Below, piece after piece: positions 1 to 7,345 of a stretch of 19,587 nucleotides of DNA. The notes beneath the pieces were generated by a model. It was not told the origin of the DNA. It made no database searches and saw nothing but the letters and a program-made list of their open reading frames with translations. Position 1 is the stretch's first letter. Each line of letters opens with the position of its first letter. The stretch is from assembly GCA_946406585.1 (NCBI GenBank), contig CAMJLI010000016.1, forward strand, positions 1 through 19,587, read 5' to 3'. The position numbers and the translations under genes are program-made. The stretch comes from an uncultured Prevotellaceae bacterium (GTDB lineage Bacteria > Bacteroidota > Bacteroidia > Bacteroidales > Bacteroidaceae).

Positions 1-55
1 TGAGCACCCGACGCACCATAATGTATCGTTATTGATTGCAAGGTGAGGCAGGCAA

Positions 56-1966
56 CTACCTCACCATCACTTTTCGCACCACATCACCCTTTTTCACCAC
101 ATACACACCCTTGGGCAAAGAAGAAAGAGGGGAATTCATCACTTGCCCGGACAAATTGCACACCACATCCTCGCGTCGCTTGTCTGTAGAAAGAGTTTCT
201 TCAATCCCTGCCTCAACATCCTTCAGGCGGATGGTGAGATAAAGGTCGTCGGTCTGGTCGGCCCATTCCGTTCCCATATATGATGTGTCGCTGAGCATGC
301 TCTTGATGGCATCCTCAGCCGTATCCATCATGTAGATATACATGGAATAAGCCAAGAAAACACGTGTGTCCTCACTCTGGTTGTCGAACACCAAGTCGCA
401 AGCAAACTTGCAGTCAGACTGCATCTGCTTGTCTACATCGTTGACAGCATCCTTGAGATGTTCGTTCCCTTCAAACATGGTGAAGACAACTTTGCGCATG
501 GTCTCCGCGAATGCCGTGGTGGCAATGTCGGAAAGTTCGTTCGGGTCTGTCGGCACGTCGTTTATGACATTGGCAAAAATCGGGTCGGAAGCGAAATCGC
601 TGAGCATCTTGTTGAACACCGATATATAGCGAGTGGACAACAACGACATGGAATAGTCGAGCGTGGCGTCCACCTTGTTGCGAGCCACAGCCTGAAGCGG
701 GTCGATATTCCCTACACGCTCAACAGACCTGGTGTCTACATTCATCCATGCCAGATTGTCGGAGAGCGTCAGCACCCTATATTGGCTTGGATAAGTGACA
801 GTGGAAGCAGAACTGATTTCCACCAAGGTGTCGGCCTTCTCAAATCCAGGGATTCTTGATATGTTTGGCATGTGCATGTGTCCTGTGAGCACCACTTTTA
901 TTCCGTGGTCGGCAAAGAGGCGTGCTATGCTGTCGCCGTTCTCTGTGGCTGCCGAAGACATGAGTGTGGACTGCCCATTGTAGTGCTGCAACAGTTGATG
1001 GTGAACAGCAGCTATCACCACCTTTTCCTGTTCTGCAGCCTTGTCGGCCTCCTCAAGAACCCAGTCGAGTGTCTCCTGCCTGATACGTCCGAACTCGGCA
1101 TCCCCAAAATGAGTGTCACCCCTACTTGGAATGCGGCAGTCGTCGATGCCGAGGAAAACCAAGCCGTCGATAGGTTCACAAGCATAAGACAAGGAATAAG
1201 GGTCGCGACTTGTGGCATTTCCTATTCCAAAAGAAGCATAGATAGCCTCGAATTCCTCAGGCACGATGGTCTCTGCCGGTTCCACTCCACCAGCAGTATA
1301 TTTTCTCGCCTCGACATTCTCCATGTCGTGGTTTCCCGGGATGACAAGAGTGGGAATGCCCATGTCTAGTAGTTCGTAAAGCTTTTCCACCACCTTCTGA
1401 TGACTCTTTCTTTCACCAGCACTGGTCAAGTCGCCGGGAATGATTACCAAGTCGGGATGCAGGGCCTTGATAGAGTCTATGTATGCACAAAAAATCTCAT
1501 AACTTTGCGGAATTAGTTTTCTGTCCAGGCTCATGGCTTTTACAAAAGAAGAATTGTCCGGGTCTTCCACCAATTCTGGACTCATGACATGGATATCCGA
1601 AACCAGCACTATCCGCTTTCCCACATCAAGCAAGGGGTAGTTGCCTATGGAGAAATCCAGTGAAGCCTTCTCCACCTCATCCTTGCTCATCAGCAGTGCC
1701 TTGTAGTGCCCCGGTTGGAGAGCATCCCCCACCTCGAAAGAGCCTTCTTTGCCCTTGATGCTGCATTGCACCTTCTGAGGCACCATCGACAAATCGTGAT
1801 ACAGCAAGATGACATCACCCTTTGCCGTTCCCTCATAATCAATGACCACAGGCGTTCCCGGCATGAATGAAGAATCGCCAGCCCTAAGCGACATCTTTTG
1901 CGCAGAAACATTGCAGCATACAGCAGCTATAATTGCAAGCAATGTATATTTTAATATATATTTCAT
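56..1966 (-). CDS. Exported calcineurin-like metallophosphoesterase with secretion-type C-terminal tail
   Basis: A 636-residue exported protein that probably hydrolyses a phosphoester; its substrate is unknown. Residues 1-22 form a Sec signal peptide ending CCNVSA|Q. All five metallophosphoesterase blocks are present: D124-x-H126 (VSDIH), G178-D179 (IPGDL), G211-N-H-D214 (PGNHD), H322-H323 and G362-H-M-H365. The dimetal centre therefore looks intact. The segment before residue 115 is a beta-rich N-terminal domain. About 250 residues follow the catalytic core. The last 30 residues, including NLSGQVM, LPKGVYVVKKG and a basic KVMVR end, resemble the C-terminal sorting domains used by the type IX secretion system. 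This suggests display at the cell surface or outer membrane, which is inference. The start follows an A/T-rich leader and gives a good signal peptide. Family confidence is high; substrate and T9SS export are uncertain. Confidence 0.9.
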   Translation of the reverse strand: MKYILKYTLLAIIAAVCCNVSAQKMSLRAGDSSFMPGTPVVIDYEGTAKGDVILLYHDLSMVPQKVQCSIKGKEGSFEVGDALQPGHYKALLMSKDEVEKASLDFSIGNYPLLDVGKRIVLVSDIHVMSPELVEDPDNSSFVKAMSLDRKLIPQSYEIFCAYIDSIKALHPDLVIIPGDLTSAGERKSHQKVVEKLYELLDMGIPTLVIPGNHDMENVEARKYTAGGVEPAETIVPEEFEAIYASFGIGNATSRDPYSLSYACEPIDGLVFLGIDDCRIPSRGDTHFGDAEFGRIRQETLDWVLEEADKAAEQEKVVIAAVHHQLLQHYNGQSTLMSSAATENGDSIARLFADHGIKVVLTGHMHMPNISRIPGFEKADTLVEISSASTVTYPSQYRVLTLSDNLAWMNVDTRSVERVGNIDPLQAVARNKVDATLDYSMSLLSTRYISVFNKMLSDFASDPIFANVINDVPTDPNELSDIATTAFAETMRKVVFTMFEGNEHLKDAVNDVDKQMQSDCKFACDLVFDNQSEDTRVFLAYSMYIYMMDTAEDAIKSMLSDTSYMGTEWADQTDDLYLTIRLKDVEAGIEETLSTDKRREDVVCNLSGQVMNSPLSSLPKGVYVVKKGDVVRKVMVR

Positions 1967-2019
1967 ATAGAATAAGGTATGTTTTATGAAAACAAGGAAT
2001 TATCATTCCATCGAGTGAG

Positions 2020-2053
2020 CAAAAGTAACAAAAAAGCAGCGAAAGCCAACAAA
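2020..2053 (-). promoter_or_regulatory. Promoter candidate for the metallophosphoesterase
   Basis: Read leftward, there is a TACTTTTG box (2027-2020), an exact match to the Bacteroidota -7 element TAnnTTTG. A TTTG lies at 2053-2050 with a 22-nt spacer, slightly longer than usual; a GTTG gives 19 nt. A second TACTTTTG in the same orientation is at 2166-2159 and has only a 3/4 match to the -33 element, so there may be two start points. Confidence 0.5.
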
Positions 2054-2244
2054 AAAGTCAATAAATTGTTGGACAAGCTTACAAAAACCTTGCATCAAAC
2101 AAGTAAAGGCAACACATGTCATGCCAAATTGTCACATATTGACACTTTCATGCGTCAACAAAAGTAAAATTGTATTTAAAACAGACAATGCTACGTTAAC
2201 GGGAACAGAATGATTGTTAAAAGAGGACAAATTATTAATATAAA

Positions 2245-2276
2245 TTTCTGTTTAACATTTTTTGCGTCTAATTTTG
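2245..2276 (+). promoter_or_regulatory. Promoter candidate for the HtrA protease gene
   Basis: TAATTTTG at 2269-2276 matches TAnnTTTG exactly and lies about 78 nt before the htrA start codon. The -33 region is only a partial match (TTTCTG at 2245-2250). The rest of the gap 1967-2353 is A/T-rich and holds no convincing gene; it does contain an inverted repeat TGTCA-N5-TGACA at 2130-2144. Confidence 0.5.
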
Positions 2277-2353
2277 CAGTACTAAAAAATAGCTTGAACA
2301 GCGGAAACACACCATATAAGGAAACAACATAACATAATAAATATACAAGAACT

Positions 2354-3781
2354 ATGAACAAAGAAAAGTTGAAGAAATCAACCTGTGCATTGATGATGGC
2401 ACTAGCCATAAGCACAGCGCAAGCCGCCCCATTGGTAGAGGGGCCAGTAGACCTCACCTACGCCGCCGAGAAAGCCGTTCCTGCCGTCGTTCACATCAAG
2501 TATGTGCAAAACTCCAAGATTACGACCGTGGAAGTGGAAGACCCCTTTGGCGGTTTCTTCGATCCATTCGGTTTCTTCGGCAATCCCGGCAACGGGCAGA
2601 AACAACAGCGCCAGGTGCAGACCCCGAAACGTGAAGCAAGCGGCTCTGGCGTAATCATTTCCCCAGACGGATACATAGTGACCAACAACCACGTGGTGGA
2701 AGGAGCTGACGAATTGACAGTCACCCTCAACGACAACCGTGAATTTTCCGCCCGCATCATTGGCACGGACAAGACCACCGACCTTGCACTTGTCAAGGTG
2801 GACGGCAAAAACCTCCCAAGCCTCCCCATCGGCGACTCTGACAAGCTAAAGATAGGAGAATGGGTAATAGCCGTGGGCAACCCCTTCAACCTCAACTCAA
2901 CAGTGACGGCCGGTATCGTCAGCGCCAAGGCACGCTCGCTGTATGCCAACGGCGTGGAGTCATTCATCCAGACCGATGCAGCCATCAACCAAGGCAACTC
3001 CGGAGGAGCGTTGGTGAACACACAAGGCGAGCTGGTGGGAATAAACGCCATGCTCTATTCCCAGACAGGCAGCTACAGCGGATATGGCTTTGCCATTCCA
3101 ACCACCATCATGAACAAGGTGGTGAGCGACCTGAAGAAATATGGCACGGTGCAACGTGCTGTGCTGGCCATCCAAGGCTCCGATGTCCATCGTTACATCG
3201 ACAGCCAGAAAGCCAAAGGCAATGAAGTGGACCTTGGCACCAACGATGGTGTGTACATCCAAAAGGTAGAGGATGGCGGCGCAGGCTCTGACGCAGGTCT
3301 GGAAGAAGGCGACGTGATTACCGCAGTGGACGGAAAGAAAGTGACAAAGATGGCAGAACTGCAAGAAATACTCGCCAACAAGCGACCTGGCGACCAAGTG
3401 AAGATCACCTATCTGCACAAGAAGGCTAAGAAGGAAAAGACCGTCACGCTGAAGAACTCACAAGGCACCACCGACGTGGTGAAGACCGCCGACCTGGACA
3501 TCCTTGGCGCCAACTTCAGGGAGATAACCGACGACCAGAAGAAACAACTTGGCATCAACTACGGCCTGGAGGTTATCAAGATAAACAAAGGCAAGCTTCA
3601 AGATGAAGGCGTGGCCAAAGGATTCATCATCCAAAAGGTGAATGACGAGCCGATGAAGACCATCGACGACATACAGAAAGTGGTGAAAGAAGCATCCACT
3701 AGCAAGGATCCCGTGCTCATCATACAGGGCATTTACCCAACAGGAAAGAAAAAATACTTTGCTGTGCCATTGAGCGACTGA
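2354..3781 (+). CDS. htrA: Periplasmic HtrA/DegP/DegQ-family serine protease (Do)
   Basis: A 475-residue trypsin-like periplasmic quality-control protease and chaperone that degrades misfolded envelope proteins. The first 25 residues form a signal peptide ending TAQAA. The catalytic triad is H113 (TNNHVVEG), D143 (TTDLALVK) and S216 in GNSGGA. Two PDZ domains follow, roughly residues 265-365 (it contains DAGLEEGDVI) and 385-465, giving the standard protease-PDZ-PDZ order at the usual length. A phenylalanine/glycine-rich stretch at about 63-80 corresponds to the LA loop that precedes the protease core. It is transcribed from its own candidate promoter, and no downstream gene sits close enough to suggest an operon. 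rpoD follows after 145 nt, which include a palindrome that may end the htrA transcript. Confidence 0.96.
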   Translation: MNKEKLKKSTCALMMALAISTAQAAPLVEGPVDLTYAAEKAVPAVVHIKYVQNSKITTVEVEDPFGGFFDPFGFFGNPGNGQKQQRQVQTPKREASGSGVIISPDGYIVTNNHVVEGADELTVTLNDNREFSARIIGTDKTTDLALVKVDGKNLPSLPIGDSDKLKIGEWVIAVGNPFNLNSTVTAGIVSAKARSLYANGVESFIQTDAAINQGNSGGALVNTQGELVGINAMLYSQTGSYSGYGFAIPTTIMNKVVSDLKKYGTVQRAVLAIQGSDVHRYIDSQKAKGNEVDLGTNDGVYIQKVEDGGAGSDAGLEEGDVITAVDGKKVTKMAELQEILANKRPGDQVKITYLHKKAKKEKTVTLKNSQGTTDVVKTADLDILGANFREITDDQKKQLGINYGLEVIKINKGKLQDEGVAKGFIIQKVNDEPMKTIDDIQKVVKEASTSKDPVLIIQGIYPTGKKKYFAVPLSD

Positions 3782-3842
3782 CACACTTGCCCGCATATTG
3801 TGCCAAAGGATTGACACCATTATCTACAAGTTGTGAAAATAC

Positions 3843-3876
3843 CAAACAAATGCGCAAATATTTGCGCATTTGTTTG
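3843..3876. repeat. Perfect 34-bp palindrome between htrA and rpoD
   Basis: Two 17-nt arms, CAAACAAATGCGCAAAT and its exact reverse complement, abut at 3859/3860 with no spacer. The right end (TTTG, 3873-3876) is the -33 box of the rpoD promoter. The A-rich left flank and T-rich right flank would also suit a weak intrinsic terminator for htrA, with TGCGCAAA/TTTGCGCA as the core stem. It may therefore be an operator for a dimeric regulator, a terminator, or both. Confidence 0.85.
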
Positions 3877-3904
3877 TCGTTTAGACAAAATAGTAGTATT
3901 TTTG
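3873..3904 (+). promoter_or_regulatory. rpoD promoter
   Basis: TTTG (3873-3876), a 20-nt spacer and TATTTTTG (3897-3904) fit the Bacteroidota primary-sigma consensus exactly. The start codon is 22 nt downstream, so the 5' leader would be short. Confidence 0.7.
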
Positions 3905-3926
3905 CATCCACTTAGATTAATGCTAC

Positions 3927-4790
3927 ATGAGACAACTGAAAATCACACAATCGATTACCAATCGAGAGAGCGCATCTCTTGAGAAGTATCTGCAAGAAAT
4001 AGGGCGCGAAGAGCTAATCTCTGTGGAAGAGGAAGTGGAGTTAGCCCAACGTATCCGCAAAGGCGACAGAAAAGCCTTGGAGAAATTGACGCGTGCCAAC
4101 TTGCGATTTGTGGTATCTGTAGCCAAGCAATATCAAAACCACGGCCTCAGCCTGCCCGACCTCATCAACGAGGGCAATCTTGGACTAATCAAGGCTGCGG
4201 AGAAATTCGACGAGACGAGAGGCTTCAAGTTCATCTCTTACGCCGTATGGTGGATAAGACAGAGCATCCTGCAAGCCATTGCCGAACAAAGCCGGATAGT
4301 TAGGCTGCCGCTCAACCAGGTGGGATGGGTCAACAAGATAAGCAAGGTGCTCAATCAATTCGAGCAAGAGAACGAGCGCCGCCCAAGCATCGACGAGATA
4401 GCAGCATCTGTGGAATTGCCGGAAGACAAGATAGAGGATGCCCTGAAAGTGAACACACGCCACATATCCATGGACGCACCATTGGCAGATGGCGAAGAAA
4501 ACAGCCTGATAGACATCCTCCCTAACGATGACGCCCCCATGGCCGACACCGAACTCGTGATGGAGTCCTTGCGCAATGAGATAAACCGCGCACTGCTGAC
4601 ACTCAACGAGCGCGAACGCCTCATAATAGAAGCATTCTTCGGCATCAACCAGCCAGAAATGACCCTGGAAGAAATCGGAGACAAATTCGGCTTGACACGC
4701 GAGCGAGTAAGGCAAATCAAAGAGAAGGCCATCAGAAGGTTGCGACACAACACCAAGAACAAGTTGCTAAAGGCATATCTTGGACAATAA
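3927..4790 (+). CDS. rpoD: Primary sigma-70 factor (RpoD/SigA, Bacteroidota type)
   Basis: A 287-residue RNA polymerase sigma subunit that directs transcription from housekeeping promoters. Region 1.2 covers about residues 12-45 ([11 protein letters not shown]). Region 2 covers about 50-120, with the core-binding [13 protein letters not shown] and the -10-recognition segment [11 protein letters not shown]. Region 3 runs about 125-205 and region 4 about 212-280, ending with the helix-turn-helix [19 protein letters not shown]. Region 1.1 is absent, as is normal for primary sigma factors of this phylum. The gene has a strong candidate promoter overlapped by a palindrome. The next gene starts 54 nt downstream with no visible promoter or terminator between, so read-through into the following four genes is likely. 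Confidence 0.96.
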   Translation: MRQLKITQSITNRESASLEKYLQEIGREELISVEEEVELAQRIRKGDRKALEKLTRANLRFVVSVAKQYQNHGLSLPDLINEGNLGLIKAAEKFDETRGFKFISYAVWWIRQSILQAIAEQSRIVRLPLNQVGWVNKISKVLNQFEQENERRPSIDEIAASVELPEDKIEDALKVNTRHISMDAPLADGEENSLIDILPNDDAPMADTELVMESLRNEINRALLTLNERERLIIEAFFGINQPEMTLEEIGDKFGLTRERVRQIKEKAIRRLRHNTKNKLLKAYLGQ

Positions 4791-4844
4791 CGCCCCTACG
4801 AGGCAAAACCATTAAAGTTTTAAGGTAAAAGGAAACTATCATTG

Positions 4845-5417
4845 ATGAGAATAATCCTGAAAGCAATAATTATTGTGTTCATTACATTTTCTGCCATTCC
4901 TACATGGGGCAAGATGAAATGCACACCAATTTATATTTTTGGCTCCGCCATCTCCTTCACCGACTCACTTGTCTACATAACAGACATACAGATATTGGAT
5001 AGCGCATGGTTGGACGACAAGAACGACTTCTTGTTGAAACGCCACGAATATTCCAACCAACTGCGAAGCTATTTCACACAGCATGGCATATCTTCACGCA
5101 CTTGCCATGTGGAATTCTCAACAAGCGAGAAAAAGATTCTAAAGAAATATGAACGTCTGAGGAAGAAGCTCAACGGGACAAAAAAACATCCCAAGCATTA
5201 TGATCTTCGCGAAGTGGACGAAGAAGAATTTTCTTTCTCCATCGTGCAGCCAGACGTCATCTACGATGAAGATACCAATGCCAGCATAAGCAAAAAGGCA
5301 AAAAAGCGCGCCGAGAAATCAAAAGACAAGAAATCACGCGGCTCTCTAAAGAACAGTGGCCGCAATGGAAAAAATGATGGCGCAGATGAAACTCCAGCCA
5401 TGCCTCCACGACATTAA
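4845..5417 (+). CDS. Exported protein of unknown function
   Basis: I do not recognise a named family. The product is 190 residues from the ATG at 4845; a TTG directly before it is an unlikely start. Residues 1-23 form a hydrophobic signal peptide ending IPTWG|K. The body begins TPIYIFGSAISFTDSLVYITDIQ, split here only for description: TPIYIFGSAISFTDS, then LVYITDIQ. This is reminiscent of small exported Bacteroidales proteins, from memory only. A middle segment (about 80-125) is charged and helical (KKILKKYERLRKK). From residue 145 the tail is low-complexity, rich in Lys/Arg/Ser/Asn, and ends TPAMPPRH. It lies 54 nt after rpoD and 29 nt before the HprK-like gene, in the same direction, so it probably shares their transcript. 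No cysteine-rich or leader-core pattern suggests a modified peptide precursor. Confidence 0.75.
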   Translation: MRIILKAIIIVFITFSAIPTWGKMKCTPIYIFGSAISFTDSLVYITDIQILDSAWLDDKNDFLLKRHEYSNQLRSYFTQHGISSRTCHVEFSTSEKKILKKYERLRKKLNGTKKHPKHYDLREVDEEEFSFSIVQPDVIYDEDTNASISKKAKKRAEKSKDKKSRGSLKNSGRNGKNDGADETPAMPPRH

Positions 5418-5446
5418 GAAAAAAACAATATCATTACCAAATAATA

Positions 5447-6349
5447 ATGACAAACAAAGAAACCCACTATTTCTGCATAGCAGGACACCATATCAAGGTG
5501 ACGTTTGCCGACAACAAATTGAACAACATGAACCTCATGAGGGCCTATTACCCTTTCCTTGAGGATAACTCAAAAGAAGAGAACATAGTGTTTAGCATGT
5601 ATGTTGACGACAACCAGCCAGCCATTCCCAAAGAAGAGCGTGAAAGAATCAAGGTCTTTGAAACAGGCAACGGCAATATCATAATCGACAGCATAAACAA
5701 AGGCGGTTACCAATTCATTTTTAAAGACCTGAATGAAAAAGAATGCTGCATGTTCCAAGTTTCAGAGGACTTTCATGATTTGAAATTGGCCCTGACAGGT
5801 AATTACGACATGCGCTCCTTTGGCATCAACTACGCCACGATGATGGGATTCGGGATGGCCACAAGCGACAAGCAGACATTGCTCATACACTCCTCATTGG
5901 TGAGACAAGGAGATTATGGCTATGCTTTTCATGCTATCAGCGGCACGGGCAAATCCACCCAGGTAAGCATGTGGTTGCGCTTTATCCCCGACTGCGACCT
6001 GATGAATGACGACAACCCCATCATACGCGTCATCGACGGCAAGGCATATATCTATGGCAGTCCCTGGAGCGGCAAGACTCCCTGCTACCGCAACACTAAA
6101 GCCAAGCTAGGCGCACTGACACGCATCGACCGCGACAGCAAGAACTGGGTGGAGAAACTCTCCCCCATCGAAGCCTTCACTTCCATCCTCGCCTCCGTAA
6201 GCAGCCTGAAATGGGATGTAAAAGAATATAGGAATATTTGCGACACCGTGACAAAGGTGGTGGAGTGCACCAATGCATACATATTGCACTGCCTTCCCAA
6301 CAGGGAGGCTGCTGAAGTGTGCTACGAGGCAATAGCCATAAAAGACTAA
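5447..6349 (+). CDS. HPr kinase-like P-loop protein
   Basis: A 300-residue soluble protein. The C-terminal half resembles the catalytic domain of HPr kinase/phosphorylase: a Walker A loop at 163-171 (AISGTGKST), an acidic pair at D188-D189 in LMNDDNP, and GSPWSGK at 204-210. The N-terminal half (1-140) is not the usual HprK N-domain and is unassigned. HprK-like kinases without HPr partners occur in peptide-modification loci; in some lasso-peptide clusters they phosphorylate the peptide. Here the substrate is unknown. Immediate neighbours are an exported protein upstream (29 nt), and downstream an S26-like peptidase (10 nt) and a PqqD-like protein, a tight co-directional set. This is probably not a true HPr kinase of carbon control, given the divergent N-domain and the absence of ptsH or ptsI genes nearby. 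Confidence 0.8.
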   Translation: MTNKETHYFCIAGHHIKVTFADNKLNNMNLMRAYYPFLEDNSKEENIVFSMYVDDNQPAIPKEERERIKVFETGNGNIIIDSINKGGYQFIFKDLNEKECCMFQVSEDFHDLKLALTGNYDMRSFGINYATMMGFGMATSDKQTLLIHSSLVRQGDYGYAFHAISGTGKSTQVSMWLRFIPDCDLMNDDNPIIRVIDGKAYIYGSPWSGKTPCYRNTKAKLGALTRIDRDSKNWVEKLSPIEAFTSILASVSSLKWDVKEYRNICDTVTKVVECTNAYILHCLPNREAAEVCYEAIAIKD

Positions 6350-6359
6350 AGACAAAAAG

Positions 6360-6881
6360 ATGAGTCAAGACAAATCAGGAAGCCACATGCCCAAGATGAA
6401 GAGCATGCAGATGGAAAACAGGCTTTTCTTCCCCATCGTCATCGAGGAGATAAAGAAAGGGCACACCGTCACCATCAATCTTCGTGGAAACAGCATGAGA
6501 CCATTCCTTGAATCACAACGCGACAAAGCCATGCTCACAAGTCCCCAAAACCTGAAAGTGGGCGACCCTGTATTGGCAGAAGTAGAGCCTGGCCATTACG
6601 TGCTTCACCGCATCATCAGCATCGAAGGTGAAAAAGTCACCCTCATGGGCGACGGCAACCTGGGTTGGGAGCATTGCAAATTGGAAGATTTCAGAGCCGG
6701 CGTGGTGGGGTTCTACCGCAAAGGGCGCACAAAACTCGACCGCATCGATGGCACCAAATGGAAAGTGTACTCATGGTTCTGGACCCGCCTGCGCCCTGTA
6801 CGCAGATACCTCTTGGCGGCATATCGACGCATTTGGCTTAAAATATTCAAGGTGAAGCTACCAGAAGGAATACAACAATAG
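6360..6881 (+). CDS. Soluble S24/S26-type peptidase-like protein
   Basis: A 173-residue protein with the fold signature of S24/S26 peptidases. GNSMRPF places a candidate nucleophile at S45. VLHRIISIEG places a histidine at H83 where bacterial signal peptidases carry lysine. MGDGNLG (96-102) fits the conserved glycine/aspartate box. The Ser/His arrangement resembles the archaeal/SipW/ER-type signal peptidases (S26B). No transmembrane helix is visible at the N-terminus, unlike true signal peptidases; the C-terminus is basic and aromatic (RPVRRYLLAAYRRIW) and may be membrane-associated. It begins 10 nt after the HprK-like gene and is followed after 41 nt by a PqqD-like gene. M18 (MENRLFF) is an alternative start closer to the conserved fold. 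It could process a peptide, or it could be an inactive relative. Confidence 0.78.
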   Translation: MSQDKSGSHMPKMKSMQMENRLFFPIVIEEIKKGHTVTINLRGNSMRPFLESQRDKAMLTSPQNLKVGDPVLAEVEPGHYVLHRIISIEGEKVTLMGDGNLGWEHCKLEDFRAGVVGFYRKGRTKLDRIDGTKWKVYSWFWTRLRPVRRYLLAAYRRIWLKIFKVKLPEGIQQ

Positions 6882-6922
6882 AAACAATAACAACATCACC
6901 CATTTTCCAAAAAACATCATTT

Positions 6923-7210
6923 ATGAAAGCAAAAACAGGATTCAACCTACGTGAAGTTTGTGGCGAGCAAATCATCGTGGCCGAAGGCAAGGAAAACATT
7001 GACTTCACTAACATCATCAGCATGAACGAAACGTCAGCTTTCCTTTGGAACAGCATAAGCGGCAAGGAGTTCACCTACGACGACCTTGCACAACTTTTGG
7101 TAGACAACTATCAAATCGACGAGAACACACCATTGGATTTCGAGCGCGCTCGTGAAGATGTGAAAAACGTGGTGGAAAAGTGGATTGAAGCCGGCATAGT
7201 GGAAGAATAA
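6923..7210 (+). CDS. PqqD-like peptide-binding protein
   Basis: A 95-residue protein matching the PqqD fold: an N-terminal beta segment (FNLREVCGEQIIVAEG), then MNETSAFLWNSI, then DDLAQLLVDNY and a C-terminal helix ending AGIVEE. PqqD domains are RiPP recognition elements that bind leader peptides and hand them to modifying enzymes. Here no radical SAM enzyme, asparagine synthetase, YcaO or other modifier is visible in the surrounding genes, and no obvious precursor peptide. It is the last gene of the run that starts at rpoD, and a strong terminator follows 21 nt later. Family assignment is fairly secure; the partner is unknown. PqqD-like proteins of this type may have been recruited for a role outside classic RiPP synthesis. 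Confidence 0.82.
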   Translation: MKAKTGFNLREVCGEQIIVAEGKENIDFTNIISMNETSAFLWNSISGKEFTYDDLAQLLVDNYQIDENTPLDFERAREDVKNVVEKWIEAGIVEE

Positions 7211-7231
7211 CCAAAACTTCAACATCCATAC

Positions 7232-7262
7232 AAAGAGTGTGCCCCTGTGGCACACTTTTTTC
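7232..7262 (+). terminator. Intrinsic terminator after the PqqD-like gene
   Basis: Stem GTGTGCC (7237-7243) pairs with GGCACAC (7249-7255) across a 5-nt loop and is followed by TTTTTT. An upstream A-run extends the stem. It ends the rpoD-to-pqqD-like gene run. Confidence 0.85.
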
Positions 7263-7345
7263 ATGTCAAAAAAACAGGCTACCGGAAGCAAGCAACGACC
7301 AATTCAGGAAAAGACACCACCCCTATAATAATAATTGTTTTATAC

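Noticed and set aside
42..65. Stem GGTGAGG/CCTCACC at the end of the metallophosphoesterase gene
   Set aside because: Seven pairs only, overlapping the stop codon, with no T-run leftward; positions 1-55 hold nothing else I can support.
872..1369. Rightward 165-codon open frame
   Set aside because: Antisense to the metallophosphoesterase catalytic region, which carries all five metal-binding blocks.
2491..3051. Leftward 186-codon open frame
   Set aside because: Antisense to the htrA protease domain; no recognisable motif.
4185..4748. Leftward 187-codon open frame
   Set aside because: Antisense to rpoD regions 2 to 4, which are strongly conserved.
4845..7210. A complete lasso-peptide or other RiPP cluster
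   Set aside because: PqqD-like and HprK-like genes are present, but no asparagine-synthetase-like cyclase, transglutaminase-like protease, radical SAM, YcaO or precursor gene is in the region.
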